Source of the DNA: Paraburkholderia kururiensis JCM 10599 = LMG 19447
GTDB taxonomy: Bacteria > Pseudomonadota > Gammaproteobacteria > Burkholderiales > Burkholderiaceae
Assembly: GCF_003986935.1 (NCBI RefSeq)
Contig: NZ_RJZE01000008.1
Coordinates: 1-64,000, forward strand
Direction: 5' to 3'
DNA: 64,000 nt
In this document: positions 30,898-40,338 of the stretch, piece by piece
Position numbering within the stretch: position 1 is the first letter of the stretch
Layout: each line of letters starts with the position of its first letter
Position numbers and translations under genes: made by a program
Notes under the pieces: model-generated
What the model was told of the DNA's origin: nothing
Database searches by the model: none
The model's input: the letters and a program-made list of their open reading frames with translations, nothing else

Positions 30898-31743
30898 CTA
30901 GCAGCAGCCCGACCCCGGCGTGCAGCAGCTGCCGGCCTTGATGTGCGGTTTTTCCGCCGTCGTCAGCGCAATGCCGAGTTTCTGCGCGAGTTGCTGGCGC
31001 GACGGATACATCCCCGTCGACACGATATGGCCGTCGACCACGAGGATCGGCAACCGCTCCATGCCGGCTTCCATTTCCTTGACCACCGCGGCGTTGGCGG
31101 CGAACGCCTGCGGCGCCTGGCCCAGGTTGTAGCGGGCCACTGTCACGCCGTGCGCCTCGACCCACTTCAGATCGGCGGCGAATTGCGCCAGCACGGGGTC
31201 GACGTCCACGCCGCAAACGCCGGTCGAGCAACACATGGCGGGATCGAACACTTCGAGTTTCTTCATGGCAGGCACCTTGGAGCAATCGGGATTCAGCGGT
31301 CTCCACAAGCACGGGTGCGTCTGCGGGCAGAGATGCGTGAATTCAGGCAGACCGCGGATCGCTTCGGGAATGTGGTTTCGCTCGATGCGAGTGAATCCGC
31401 GCCGCGCGAAGAACGTGTGGGCGGGTTCGTCGTTCGGAATAAGGTAAAGCGCCCCGAGCGATCGCCTTTGCGCTAGCGCAATGGAAGCGTCGACAAGGCG
31501 CGTGCCGAGGCCGGATGCGCGCAGCCGCGGGTGAACGGCGACCGAACGCAACAGGGCCGCATCGCCGGCTTGCTCCAGTCCCGCCACCCCGACGATGGCG
31601 GCGTCGCGCACGGCGACGTGGAAGCCGTCCAGGCTTTGCGCCGTGAGGTCGCTGGCCGGTAGCCCGCAGGTATCCAGCAACGCGCGGACGCCGTCGAAGT
31701 CCGTAGCGGCGGCCGGGCGAATTTCGTCATCAGGTGTGCTCAT
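30898..31743 (-). CDS. ArsN2 GNAT acetyltransferase fused in frame to ArsD metallochaperone
   Basis: One uninterrupted 281-codon frame. Residues 1-155 are a GNAT acetyltransferase of the arsenic-operon ArsN2 type (RSVAVHPRLRASGLGTRLV is the acetyl-CoA loop). Residues 160-281 are ArsD: MKKLEVFDPAMCCSTGVCG supplies the three As(III)-binding cysteines (C171, C172, C177 of the fusion; C12, C13, C18 of ArsD), and the tail ends CCTPGSGCC. An internal ATG at 31266 has a good AAGGTG 6 nt upstream, so free ArsD (122 aa) may be made as well. ArsD hands As(III) to ArsA, encoded next. The fusion could be real, or two overlapping genes whose stop has been lost. Confidence 0.85.
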   Translation of the reverse strand: MSTPDDEIRPAAATDFDGVRALLDTCGLPASDLTAQSLDGFHVAVRDAAIVGVAGLEQAGDAALLRSVAVHPRLRASGLGTRLVDASIALAQRRSLGALYLIPNDEPAHTFFARRGFTRIERNHIPEAIRGLPEFTHLCPQTHPCLWRPLNPDCSKVPAMKKLEVFDPAMCCSTGVCGVDVDPVLAQFAADLKWVEAHGVTVARYNLGQAPQAFAANAAVVKEMEAGMERLPILVVDGHIVSTGMYPSRQQLAQKLGIALTTAEKPHIKAGSCCTPGSGCC

Positions 31744-31761
31744 GCCGACGCTCCTCTACGT

Positions 31762-32319
31762 TCACTGCCCGGACATGTCCGCCGGATAGTGGTGCATTGC
31801 GCCCGCGTCGTGCCCTGCCATCGCGTCGTGCCCATGATCGGACAACTGCGCGTCGAACCAGTCGTGCAGCGCGGCCACGAGACGAGGCTGCTCGCTGCGA
31901 TACACGATTTCGCCCCCGTCGCGCACGTCGCGATAGTCGATCTTCAACTCCCCAGGCTGTGCCGTACGCAATACGGCGAGGCCGGGCATGTCGTTGCCGT
32001 GAATCTGCTCCGGCGCCCCGAAGTCACCCGCCGAAAACCGACGGGCGATCGCGGCGAGATGCCCGCGGATCAGCGCGGTCTGTTTCGGGTCGGGATGCTT
32101 CGTGACGACGCGCTGGATGCCGCCATCGGCCGTCTTCGTAAAGATGTGGGTGGTTGCCGCGAGCGAAAACGGCATCACGTCCGCACCGTGTTGCGCGACT
32201 TCTTTCTGGCGCGCCGTGACGTCGGCAAGGGTGAGCGGCGCAACAACCGCCGTGCCGAGCAGTACGGCAACCGATGCCGCGAGGCCTTTCATCCGACGGT
32301 TCGCGAATACCTTACGCAC
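31762..32319 (-). CDS. Periplasmic arsenic-cluster protein of unknown function
   Basis: 185 aa with a signal peptide (hydrophobic stretch at about 11-31). It is recurrent in ars operons of beta-proteobacteria and, to my knowledge, often labelled aspartate carbamoyltransferase in databases, although none of that enzyme's carbamoyl-phosphate motifs is visible. Notable are MPFSLAATTHIFTKTADGG, the HGNDMPGL segment and a His-rich C-terminus (HDAMAGHDAGAMHHYP), suggesting metal or metalloid binding. It overlaps acr3 by 8 bp, supporting coupling. A downstream ATG (residue 10) is an alternative start. Confidence 0.75.
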   Translation of the reverse strand: MRKVFANRRMKGLAASVAVLLGTAVVAPLTLADVTARQKEVAQHGADVMPFSLAATTHIFTKTADGGIQRVVTKHPDPKQTALIRGHLAAIARRFSAGDFGAPEQIHGNDMPGLAVLRTAQPGELKIDYRDVRDGGEIVYRSEQPRLVAALHDWFDAQLSDHGHDAMAGHDAGAMHHYPADMSGQ

Positions 32320-33406
32320 GCTCGTACCACTCCTTTGAACGGTTGACGATACGGACCACGAGCAGCATGACCGGCACTTCGATCAGCACGCCCACCACCG
32401 TGGCCAGCGCCGCGCCGGAATTGAAGCCGAACAGGCTGATGGCGGCCGCAACCGCCAGCTCGAAGAAATTGGATGCGCCAATGAGCGCTGACGGGCAGGC
32501 CACGTTGTGTTTCTCGCCCACTGCGCGGTTGAGCCAGTAGGCAAGCGCCGAGTTGAAGAACACCTGGATCAGGATGGGCACCGCGAGCAGCGCGATCACC
32601 AGAGGTTGATCGAGGATGGCTTCGCCCTGGAACGCGAACAGCAGCACGAGCGTGGCGAGCAGCGCCGTGATGGACCACGGCCCGATCTTTGCCATCGCGG
32701 CATCGAATGCCGCCTGGCCTCTCGCGAGCAGCGCCTTGCGAAGCATCTGCGCAAGCGCGACCGGGATCACGATATAGAGCACCACCGAAGTGAAGAGCGT
32801 CGCCCATGGCACGGTGATGGCCGAGATGCCGAGCAGCAGGCCGACGAGCGGTGCAAAGGCGACCACCATGATGCTGTCGTTGAGCGCCACCTGCGAGAGC
32901 GTGAAGAGCGGATCGCCCCCGGTCAGCCGGCTCCAGACGAACACCATCGCCGTGCAGGGCGCGGCAGCCAGCAGGATGAGTCCCGCAACGTAGCTGTCGA
33001 GTTGCGCGGCAGGCAGCATCGGCGCAAAGAGATGCTTGATGAAGAGCCAGCCGAGAAACGCCATCGAGAAGGGCTTGACGAGCCAGTTCACGACCAGCGT
33101 GACGCCGATTCCCTTGATGTGCTGGCGGACCTCGTGCAGCGAGCCGAAGTCCACCTTGACGAGCATCGGGATGATCATTACCCAGATCAGCAGGCCCACC
33201 GGCAAGTTGACCTGGGCGTATTGCATGCGGCCAATGGCCTGGAAAACGGCCGGGAAAAACTGTCCGGCCAGGATGCCGGCAACGATGCACAGCGCGACCC
33301 AGACGGTGAGGTAGCGCTCGAAGAAGCCGATGGGCGGCTTGGCAGGCGGCTTTGCAGGCGGTTCCGCAGGCGGCTTGTTCGAAGCGGTGACGTTGGTGGC
33401 GGTCAT
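32312..33406 (-). CDS. acr3: Arsenite efflux carrier Acr3
   Basis: A 364-aa membrane protein with ten helices of the BASS/ACR3 family. C151 in AAAPCTAMVFVWS is the conserved As(III)-binding cysteine. Expels arsenite; ArsA may add ATP coupling. The first 25 residues are a proline-rich repeat (PPAEPPAKPPAKPP), an uncommon hydrophilic extension. It lies between arsC and the periplasmic protein gene. Confidence 0.92.
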   Translation of the reverse strand: MTATNVTASNKPPAEPPAKPPAKPPIGFFERYLTVWVALCIVAGILAGQFFPAVFQAIGRMQYAQVNLPVGLLIWVMIIPMLVKVDFGSLHEVRQHIKGIGVTLVVNWLVKPFSMAFLGWLFIKHLFAPMLPAAQLDSYVAGLILLAAAPCTAMVFVWSRLTGGDPLFTLSQVALNDSIMVVAFAPLVGLLLGISAITVPWATLFTSVVLYIVIPVALAQMLRKALLARGQAAFDAAMAKIGPWSITALLATLVLLFAFQGEAILDQPLVIALLAVPILIQVFFNSALAYWLNRAVGEKHNVACPSALIGASNFFELAVAAAISLFGFNSGAALATVVGVLIEVPVMLLVVRIVNRSKEWYERA

Positions 33407-33429
33407 GAGGCGATTCGCAAAAAGAAGGC

Positions 33430-33924
33430 TCAGCTTTTCAGGATGTCGTCCAGCGCATGCTGAAGCTCGGCATCGTTCAGACGATCCAGCGGAAGGGCGA
33501 GCAACTGCAGCATGCGATAACCGATGGCCTCACGCGTGAGTTCGAACGCCTGCCGTTTGCCTTCGTCGCCGCCCGGCGCATTGGACGGATCGGCGTAGCC
33601 CCAATGGACCTTGACGGGGCTTCCCGGCCAGAACGGACATTGTTCCGCGGCCGCGCTGTCGCACACCGTGATGACGATGCGCATTCGGGGCGCGCCGTCT
33701 GCCGCGAATTCGTCCCAGCTTTTGCTGCGATAGCCCTGGGTGTCGACGCCCGCGTTTGCGAGTGCTTGCAGCGCAAACGGGTTGATACGGCCGCTCGGTG
33801 CGCTGCCGGCGCTATAGGCGCGCACGTCCTTGCCGAGCTTGTGCGCCCAATGGTTCAGCATGCCTTCGGCCAGTACGCTGCGTGCTGAATTGTGGGTGCA
33901 GAGAATGAGTACGTTGGTGGTCAT
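33430..33924 (-). CDS. arsC: Arsenate reductase ArsC (low-molecular-weight phosphatase type)
   Basis: 164 aa. P-loop C9-THNSA-R15-S16 and the redox pair C88/C96 (TVCDSAAAEQCPFWPG) identify the thioredoxin-coupled class. It reduces As(V) to As(III) for export. Start at 33924 (MTTNVLILC); an in-frame ATG three codons upstream is possible. Follows arsI by 13 bp. Confidence 0.92.
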   Translation of the reverse strand: MTTNVLILCTHNSARSVLAEGMLNHWAHKLGKDVRAYSAGSAPSGRINPFALQALANAGVDTQGYRSKSWDEFAADGAPRMRIVITVCDSAAAEQCPFWPGSPVKVHWGYADPSNAPGGDEGKRQAFELTREAIGYRMLQLLALPLDRLNDAELQHALDDILKS

Positions 33925-33937
33925 CGCGGCCATCGCC

Positions 33938-34411
33938 TCATTGCTCGCCAGCGGCGGGTGCCGCGGCCGCGCATGAGGTGTTGCCACGCGGGGCGCAACA
34001 GGAAGATGCGCCTGAAGCCGGCAATTGCCGGTTGCTCTCGCCGTAGACGAGCGCGCTGCCGAGGCTATGAAAATGCTCCCAGGCGATGCCCTGCGGATCC
34101 ACGATCCAGTGCTTGTCGCTGCGCGCATAGCAGCAGGTGGTTTCGCCCTGGTCCAGCAAGGCCATGTCCGCAGCCTGGGCGCGCTGCGCGAGTTCGGCGA
34201 GTTCGTCGGCGTGGTCAACCTGGAAGCCCAGATGATCCACGCCGGCCTTTGTGCCGCGCGTCGAAATGGCGAAGTTCACGCGGGGATCGTCCAGCATCCA
34301 TTTCGCGTAGTCCGTTTCGATCCGCGCGGGTTCGGCGGCAAACAGCTTCGTATAGAAAGCGACACTGGCTGCAAGGTCCTCAACGTGGACGTGGACGTGA
34401 AACCGCTTCAT
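33938..34411 (-). CDS. arsI: ArsI/CadI-type dioxygenase (organoarsenical C-As lyase)
   Basis: A 157-aa vicinal-oxygen-chelate (glyoxalase-like) protein. Likely Fe(II) ligands H5 (or H7), H60 and E112. The vicinal C93-C94 pair (in TTCCYA) binds trivalent organoarsenicals. A cysteine-rich tail follows (SSCCAPRGNTSC). It demethylates methylarsenite to arsenite, which the rest of the operon exports. CadI-like naming in databases refers to the same family. Starts 12 bp after arsR. Confidence 0.88.
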   Translation of the reverse strand: MKRFHVHVHVEDLAASVAFYTKLFAAEPARIETDYAKWMLDDPRVNFAISTRGTKAGVDHLGFQVDHADELAELAQRAQAADMALLDQGETTCCYARSDKHWIVDPQGIAWEHFHSLGSALVYGESNRQLPASGASSCCAPRGNTSCAAAAPAAGEQ

Positions 34412-34423
34412 GAATGTTCTCCT

Positions 34424-34747
34424 TCAGCATTTGCAGGAATCGGCGCCGGGCGTGAGGCACGTCTCGCCCTGGCAACAGTTTTCGGTCAGAAAGCCGAGCA
34501 GCGCATTCATCTGCTCGAAGGCGGTTCGATAAATCAGGCTGCGCCCATCGCGTTCCTGCGTGACGAGCCCCGCGTGCATCAACTCCTTCAGATGAAAGGA
34601 GAGTGTCGCGTTGGGAATGTCCAGTTGCCCCGCGATGGCGCCTGGCGTGAGTCCTGCCGGACCTGCCACCACCAGCATGCGGAACACGCGAAGCCGAAGC
34701 GCGTGAGCGAGCGCCGCCAGGGCGCGAATGACATCGATTTCTTCCAT
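34424..34747 (-). CDS. arsR: ArsR family arsenic-responsive repressor
   Basis: A 107-aa winged-helix protein (LTPGAIAGQLDIPNATLSFHLKELMHAG is the DNA-binding helix region). The C-terminus carries C91, C92, C97, C105 and C107. This places the As(III) site in the C-terminal tail, as in several non-E. coli ArsR types, rather than in the ELCVCDL helix, which is absent. First gene of the operon. ATG 34747 overlaps the operator; upstream in-frame TTG 34786 is a weaker choice. Confidence 0.9.
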   Translation of the reverse strand: MEEIDVIRALAALAHALRLRVFRMLVVAGPAGLTPGAIAGQLDIPNATLSFHLKELMHAGLVTQERDGRSLIYRTAFEQMNALLGFLTENCCQGETCLTPGADSCKC

Positions 34748-34767
34748 ATTTCCAATATAGTCGAAAT
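34748..34767 (-). promoter_or_regulatory. ArsR operator/promoter abutting the arsR start codon
   Basis: ATTTC (34767-34763 in the coding orientation) and GAAAT (34752-34748) form a perfect 5-bp inverted repeat with a 10-nt centre containing TATATT, a good -10 box. If that -10 is used, transcription starts at or within a base or two of the arsR ATG, predicting a leaderless mRNA. Bound ArsR would cover the -10. Confidence 0.55.
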
Positions 34768-34886
34768 TAAAGGCCGACGCCAGCAAATGATGAAGAGATG
34801 AAGAGCCGATCCGCTAAAGGCCGCTCTCTCGCCAGGCCGCACGTGGACGAAGCCCGTGCAGCCCGGCGCGCATCAAATCATCCCGT

Positions 34887-35078
34887 TTAGCTGGAACTGC
34901 CGGAGTTCTGCGCCGCGGTCACCTGCGTGAACAGGTTCGTAAAAAGCGCACCGATGTTGTTGCTAAAGGCCACGCCGACAGCCGTCAGCGCCACCGCCAC
35001 AATGCCCGCCATGATGGCGTATTCCATGGCGCTTACGCCGCGCTCGTCGCGTGCGAAGAGGCTCAATGCGTGTTTCAT
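34887..35078 (-). CDS. Flp family type IVb pilin
   Basis: 63 aa: short basic leader (MKHALSLFARDERG), then the processing-site pattern G-VSAMEYAIMAGIVAVALT with Glu and Tyr typical of Flp prepilins, followed by a hydrophobic helix. It would be the major subunit of a Tad pilus. No tad/cpa assembly genes are within 30 kb, so it is an orphan pilin gene or serves a distant locus. Confidence 0.82.
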   Translation of the reverse strand: MKHALSLFARDERGVSAMEYAIMAGIVAVALTAVGVAFSNNIGALFTNLFTQVTAAQNSGSSS

Positions 35079-35301
35079 GGCTGCAATCCCCAGGATGTCT
35101 CTGTTTTGGTGCCCTGCGGTGTCGCCGCATGACGCGGATACCCGTGTGGGCCTCGACGATTCTATCGGCGGCATACCGGAAGAAGTTTTCGAAATCAGCT
35201 GTCCTGATAGAACCGCGTCCGGTGGGCCGACAAACCGCTTATCGGCGGGGCTGCACAAAACTTGAGCGAGTGAAGTGTTGCTATTTGCGGCGCGCCTGTG
35301 C

Positions 35302-36219
35302 TCACTCCACCTCGTCGTTGACGTCCGTCATGCGGATCATGTGCGGGCTCACGCGCGCCTCGTCCTCGGGCGATTCGTGCGATTGCGGCGGGTGAATCAA
35401 CGCGTCGAGCCTTGCGCGCGTGGCGAGAAATTCCGGCGACGTGAACTGCTCGTAGCTGCGCGGCCGTGGCACGGGCACTTCGATCAACTCCTGCACCTCA
35501 CCCGGATGCGCCTTCAGCACGAGAATGCGGTCGGCGAGAAAGATCGCTTCGTCCAGGTCGTGGGTAATGAACAGGATCGTGATGTCGACGTTGCGCCAGA
35601 TGTCGAGCAGATGCGCCTGCATCTTCGCGCGGGTCTGCGCGTCGAGCGCGCCGAACGGCTCGTCCATGAGCAGGATGCGCGGCCGGTTCGCGAGCGCGCG
35701 CGCAATCGCCACGCGCTGCTTCATGCCGCCCGAAAGCTGATGCGGGTACGCGTTCGCGAATTTCTCGAGGCCCACCAGATCGAGCCATTGCAGCGCTTCG
35801 CGTTCCGCTTCGGCCGCGCCCTGGCCGTTCATGCGCAGCCCGAACATCACGTTCTTCTTTACCGTGAGCCAGGGGAACAGCGTGTAGCCCTGGAACACCA
35901 TGCCGCGGTCGGCGCCGGGGCCGTCCACGGCTTTGCCGTTCACGCACACTTCGCCGCTCGTCTGCGTTTCGAGCCCCGCGAGAATGCGGATCAGCGTGGA
36001 TTTGCCGCAACCCGACGGTCCGATCACGCAGACGAACTCGCGCCGGTGCGTCGTGAAGCTCACGTTGTTGAGCGCGACGTGCTCGCCTTGCGGCGACGCG
36101 AAGCGCTTGCCCAGATTGCGAACCTCCAGCACGGGTTCGCGGGCCTTGAGGCGCGCAAAGCGCGCCCGTACCGCATCGGACTGCAGGAGGTAGTCGGGTA
36201 TGGATTGCGGGGACAGCAT
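35302..36219 (-). CDS. ABC transporter ATP-binding protein (nitrate/sulfonate/taurine type), guanidine operon
   Basis: 305 aa. Walker [11 protein letters not shown]-loop [12 protein letters not shown], signature LSGGMKQR and Walker B LLMDEPF are all present. AAGGAG lies 6 nt upstream of ATG 36219. The family (SsuB/TauB-like) commonly imports small nitrogen or sulfur compounds. It is the last gene of the operon headed by the guanidine riboswitch, so guanidine or a related compound is the best guess for the cargo. Confidence 0.88.
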   Translation of the reverse strand: MLSPQSIPDYLLQSDAVRARFARLKAREPVLEVRNLGKRFASPQGEHVALNNVSFTTHRREFVCVIGPSGCGKSTLIRILAGLETQTSGEVCVNGKAVDGPGADRGMVFQGYTLFPWLTVKKNVMFGLRMNGQGAAEAEREALQWLDLVGLEKFANAYPHQLSGGMKQRVAIARALANRPRILLMDEPFGALDAQTRAKMQAHLLDIWRNVDITILFITHDLDEAIFLADRILVLKAHPGEVQELIEVPVPRPRSYEQFTSPEFLATRARLDALIHPPQSHESPEDEARVSPHMIRMTDVNDEVE

Positions 36220-36269
36220 GTTGCGCTCCTTGAGAGTCGATGCGAATACAGCGAACCGTGCAGCGAACC

Positions 36270-37241
36270 TCACGCCTTGAGCGTACGGTCCCACGGAAAC
36301 AGCTTGCGGCCGAGCAGCGCGAGCACGAGGTCCGTGCCGAGGCCGATGATGCCGATCATCATGATGGCCGCGTAGACGTTGTCGAAATGCTGGTACCGCG
36401 CCTGCTGCGTGATGTACCAGGTGATGCCCGAACTCGTGCCCACTAGTTCCGCGACGATCAGATAGGTCCACGCCCAGCCCAGCAGAATGCGCTGATCGCG
36501 GTAGAGGTCCGGCAAGATGCCGGGCACCACCACGTGCGTGAGCAGCTTGAGGCGCCGCGTGCCGAGCGTCATCGCTGCTTCCAGCAGCCCGTATTCGAGC
36601 TTGCGCGTGGTGTTGGCGATGATGAGCACCTGCTGAAAGAGCGTGCCGATCACGATGATGGCGATCTTCGGCGCGTCGTAGATGCCGAGTATCGCGACCA
36701 TGAGCGCCCCGAACGCGGGCGCCGGCAAATAGCGGAAGAACTCGAAGAACGGCTCCTGAAGCCGCGCGAGCGCGCTGTACGTGCCGCACACAATGCCGAG
36801 CGGCACGCCGGTTACCGACGACACCACGAAGCCCCAGAAGATCACCTGGACACTGTGCCAGAGGCTCTGGTGCAGCCACACGCCGTCCTGGCCCGCGGGC
36901 GGCGTGGTGAACGCCGTATAGAACGCGCGCAGCACTTCGTGCGGCGCCGGCAGATAGACGGGATTCGCGCTCATGCCTGCGGGCAGTGCGGCGTGCGTCT
37001 GCCGCGCGTGCTCCAGTTCGTCGGCGAACACGGCCTTGTCCACGCGCATGCCGGGCTGGAAATAGTCCACGCTGCCCGGGGTCGTGATGAGCATCTGCGG
37101 ATGCCAGATGAACGGCACATAGCTCACGATGCACCACACGATGAGCGGCAGCAGGAACGAGCCGGCGCCCAGCATCCACTTCGCGCGCGGCGGCAGTTCG
37201 CGCCGCACGGCAAACCATCCCGTCTGACTCATTCCGGCCAT
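36270..37241 (-). CDS. ABC transporter permease (nitrate/sulfonate/taurine type), guanidine operon
   Basis: 323 aa. TM helix near residues 24-45, a periplasmic segment of about 80 residues, then a cluster of helices with the EAA motif ([21 protein letters not shown]). The large loop after TM1 is longer than in SsuC/TauC (about 250-260 aa). A TTG five codons upstream is an alternative start, but the ATG has GGAG at good spacing. Lies between SBP and ATPase genes. Confidence 0.86.
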   Translation of the reverse strand: MAGMSQTGWFAVRRELPPRAKWMLGAGSFLLPLIVWCIVSYVPFIWHPQMLITTPGSVDYFQPGMRVDKAVFADELEHARQTHAALPAGMSANPVYLPAPHEVLRAFYTAFTTPPAGQDGVWLHQSLWHSVQVIFWGFVVSSVTGVPLGIVCGTYSALARLQEPFFEFFRYLPAPAFGALMVAILGIYDAPKIAIIVIGTLFQQVLIIANTTRKLEYGLLEAAMTLGTRRLKLLTHVVVPGILPDLYRDQRILLGWAWTYLIVAELVGTSSGITWYITQQARYQHFDNVYAAIMMIGIIGLGTDLVLALLGRKLFPWDRTLKA

Positions 37242-37295
37242 GGCGTTCTCCAGCAATGTTCTTTGGCGGTCACGGGCGCAGTGCCCGTGACCGTG

Positions 37296-38363
37296 TTACT
37301 TCAGCGCTGCCGTCAGCGACGGATCGATATACGCATTCACGTCCTGCGGCGTCTTGTACACCGCGTACTTCACGTTGAACGCATCGGCGGTGCGGCTCGA
37401 GCCGTACAGCGACTTGAAGCCGTCGCCTTTCACGTAGGCTGCGCGCGCTTCGGGCAGCGTGAGCAGCTTCGTGCCTTTGAGCAGCGGCAGGTATTGCTCC
37501 GGCTTCAGGCCCACGCGGTTCGCCATGATCTTCACGGCGTCGGCTTGCGTGGCCGGATCGCCGATGTAATGCACGACGCGGTACCAGACCTTCGCGAGCT
37601 TTTCCCAGTCCGCGCGATGCGAAGCGAGGCTCACGGGGTTCACGGCGAGCACGTCGTAGATGAGCCCCGGTTCGTCGGCCGACGTGAACACCGGACGCGA
37701 ACCCGGCACCTGACGCAGCGCCTCGCCCGCGTTCGGCTGCCAGGCGGCGATGGCGGAAACGTCCGCAGAGGCGAGCACCTGGGGCGTCTCGTTGGTCTTC
37801 GCGTTCACGAGCGTCACGTCGCTTTCCTTCATGCCGTTGCGCTGCAACGCGTCGAGCAGCAGCAGATGATCGACCACACCGAACTCCACGCCGATCTTCT
37901 TGCCCTTCAGGTCTTTCAGCGTGCGCGCGGGCGGCTTCGCGACCACCATGTCGTTGCCGTTCGAGTAGTCCGTGATGAGCGCCATCACGTTCTTCGCGCC
38001 GTTCGCGCCCATCGTGAGCGCGTCGCCGTTCGTGACGAGCACGGCATCGAGCTTGTTGGCGGCGTAGGCGTCCATGGAGGCGGCGTAGTCGAACCATTCG
38101 AACTGCACGTCGAGGCCGGCTTCCTTGAACCAGCCCTTGTCGATGGCGACTTGCCATGCGACCCAGCCCGGCCAGTCGCTGTAGCCCACGCGCAGCGGCG
38201 CGGCAGCAGCAGACTGCGCCGCGGCGGCGAAGAGCCCCGTGGCGAGCGCGGCGGCCCCGGCCGCACGCGCGAGCCACCGGCATACCGAGCGCTTCGCGAG
38301 AACCGCGGCGCTCGTGGCGGCTCGCGAGGGCGAGCCGGATGCGATTGCGAACTTCGTCTTCAT
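37296..38363 (-). CDS. ABC transporter substrate-binding protein (SsuA/THI5-like), guanidine operon
   Basis: 355 aa with a long signal peptide (about 54 residues, ending [13 protein letters not shown]). The mature protein has the NMT1/THI5-like pattern ([31 protein letters not shown]). A periplasmic receptor for the importer encoded with it. Placed 85 bp after allophanate hydrolase. Ligand inferred only from operon and riboswitch: guanidine, urea or a guanidino compound. Confidence 0.87.
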   Translation of the reverse strand: MKTKFAIASGSPSRAATSAAVLAKRSVCRWLARAAGAAALATGLFAAAAQSAAAAPLRVGYSDWPGWVAWQVAIDKGWFKEAGLDVQFEWFDYAASMDAYAANKLDAVLVTNGDALTMGANGAKNVMALITDYSNGNDMVVAKPPARTLKDLKGKKIGVEFGVVDHLLLLDALQRNGMKESDVTLVNAKTNETPQVLASADVSAIAAWQPNAGEALRQVPGSRPVFTSADEPGLIYDVLAVNPVSLASHRADWEKLAKVWYRVVHYIGDPATQADAVKIMANRVGLKPEQYLPLLKGTKLLTLPEARAAYVKGDGFKSLYGSSRTADAFNVKYAVYKTPQDVNAYIDPSLTAALK

Positions 38364-38448
38364 GGGTGATCTCCAGGCAGGATGGTCAACGGCTTGCTTC
38401 AGTGAATCGGTTGGGTTGGGTCTCGTTTCTTTTCGGTGACGGTGCGGC

Positions 38449-40338
38449 TCATGGCGTTTCGGCGGCACTGGCGCTCTCGCGGGCTGGCGGCTCAGCGGTC
38501 TGCGAAACATGACGCCGATACGCGCGCCAGCCGCCGAATGCGCTGATGTCCTCGGCGCCTGCGAGCGCTGCGTTCTCGCACAGGAAGCCCTGCACCGTGC
38601 TGCCGTCGGCGAGCGTGAGTGTGCCGATGCCGAGCGGCGCGCGAATGCCCGCCACGAACGAGCCATACGCGGCCACTGGCATGTCCCACACCTCGACTTC
38701 GATAGCTGTGCCGCCTTCGCTCACGCGAACGAGGCCGGGCTTTACCGGCGTGCCAGCCGTCGCGATGGGCAGCGCGTAGAGCCGATAGGCCGGCGCCGTC
38801 GACGTGGTCGAGACGAGCCGCGCTCCTCGTTCTGTGAGCTGCTCATTGAGCGGCTCGCCGCTCAGATGCGCACCGACGACGGCGACGCGGACGGTGGCGC
38901 CATGCGTCGATTGCGGTTCGACGCGTGCGGAAGGCATAGACGCCTCTTGCGTTTCACCGAGCCACGCCCGCGCAAGCGCAAGCAGCGCCGCATCGTCGTG
39001 AGCGCGGCCCACGAACGTCACGCCGAACGGCAACCCCGCATGCGCACCTTCGGCGCACACGCCCGCAGGCACCGCGAGCGCAGAGAGATCGAGCAGATTG
39101 ACGAAGTTCGTGTAGTAACCGAAGCGCGCGTTCACGCCGATGGGATCGGCTTCGAGTTCCGCAATCGTCGCCGTGGTGGGCGACGTGGGCGTGACCATGA
39201 CGTCGATCTGCGTCCAGACCTGTTCCGCCTGCAAGCGTAGTGCGGCGAGGCGGTCGAAGGCGGCGAACGCGTCCGCGGCACTCCAGCGTGCCGCGCCGCC
39301 GATGATCTGCCGCGTGACCGGATGCAGCGCGTCAGGCTGCGCCTCGAAGAACGCTCGGATGGCGGCGAGTCGTTCCGCGACCCACGGTCCTTCGTAGAGC
39401 AGTCGCGCGGTGGCGAGGAACGGCTCGAAATCGATTTCCACGAGTTCGGCGCCCGCGGCTTTCAGCTTGTTCAGCGCGGCATCGAATGCGGCGGCGTACG
39501 AGTCGTCGCCGTAGAACGCGAGTTGCGCCTGGCGCGGCACGCCGAAGCGCACGCCACGCAGCGTGGCGGGCGCGAACGCGAAAGCGCTGGCGGAGGGCTG
39601 CCAGGCACGCGCATACGGGTCGCTATCCGCCACGCCGTGGGCCACGTCGAATACACGTGCGGCGTCGCCGGCCGACTGCGCGAAGATCGACACGCAATCG
39701 AGCGACCGGCACGCGGGCACCACGCCGAGCGTGCTCAACACGCCCTTGGTCGGCTTGAGGCCCACGAGGCCGTGAAAGGCCGCAGGCACGCGCCCGGAGC
39801 CGGCGGTGTCGGTGCCTAACGAAAACGCCGCGAGCCCGAGCGCCACCGCCACGGCGCTGCCCGAACTGGAGCCGCCCGACGCGTAGCGCGGGTCGAGCGC
39901 GTTGCGGCACGCGCCATAAGGCGAGCGTTGGCCCGAGAGGCCCGTGGCGAACTGATCGAGATTCGTCTTGCCCACGGGGATCGCCCCGGCGGCGATCAGC
40001 CGCTCCACCACGGGCGCGCTGCGTTCCGGCGTGTACGCGTAGGCGGGGCAGCCGGCCGTGGTGGGCACGCCTGCGAGGTCGATGTTGTCCTTGATCGCGA
40101 AGGGGATGCCGTAGAGCGGCAGCGTAGCGGGATCGCGGCCCTCCAGGCGCTGCGCGTAAGCCATCATCTCGTCGCGCGTGAGGGTGCGAATCCAGACGTG
40201 GTGCGTGTCCTCGCCCGATGTGCGCGCGGCGAGCGCCTCCACCAGCTGTGCGGGCGTAAGACTGCCGTCGAGATAGCGGGCGCGCAGCGACGCTATCGAC
40301 ATCGACTCAGCCACTTCGGATTGAACGTTCACTTGCAT
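38449..40338 (-). CDS. atzF: Allophanate hydrolase
   Basis: 629 aa. N-terminal amidase-signature domain with the catalytic Lys-Ser-Ser triad K83 (AIKDNI), S157 (ASGGSSSGS) and S181 (TDTAGSGR), plus the C-terminal AtzF domain (about 460-610) that completes the reaction. It cleaves allophanate to CO2 and ammonia. Its ATG overlaps the carboxylase stop by 10 bp, and GAGGAGG precedes it. In this context it is the last step of guanidine breakdown. Confidence 0.92.
   Translation of the reverse strand: MQVNVQSEVAESMSIASLRARYLDGSLTPAQLVEALAARTSGEDTHHVWIRTLTRDEMMAYAQRLEGRDPATLPLYGIPFAIKDNIDLAGVPTTAGCPAYAYTPERSAPVVERLIAAGAIPVGKTNLDQFATGLSGQRSPYGACRNALDPRYASGGSSSGSAVAVALGLAAFSLGTDTAGSGRVPAAFHGLVGLKPTKGVLSTLGVVPACRSLDCVSIFAQSAGDAARVFDVAHGVADSDPYARAWQPSASAFAFAPATLRGVRFGVPRQAQLAFYGDDSYAAAFDAALNKLKAAGAELVEIDFEPFLATARLLYEGPWVAERLAAIRAFFEAQPDALHPVTRQIIGGAARWSAADAFAAFDRLAALRLQAEQVWTQIDVMVTPTSPTTATIAELEADPIGVNARFGYYTNFVNLLDLSALAVPAGVCAEGAHAGLPFGVTFVGRAHDDAALLALARAWLGETQEASMPSARVEPQSTHGATVRVAVVGAHLSGEPLNEQLTERGARLVSTTSTAPAYRLYALPIATAGTPVKPGLVRVSEGGTAIEVEVWDMPVAAYGSFVAGIRAPLGIGTLTLADGSTVQGFLCENAALAGAEDISAFGGWRAYRRHVSQTAEPPARESASAAETP

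Noticed and set aside
29113..31476. 787-codon open frame on the plus strand across arsA and arsD
   Set aside because: Antisense to clear ars genes and composed of Arg/Gly/His-rich low-complexity sequence.
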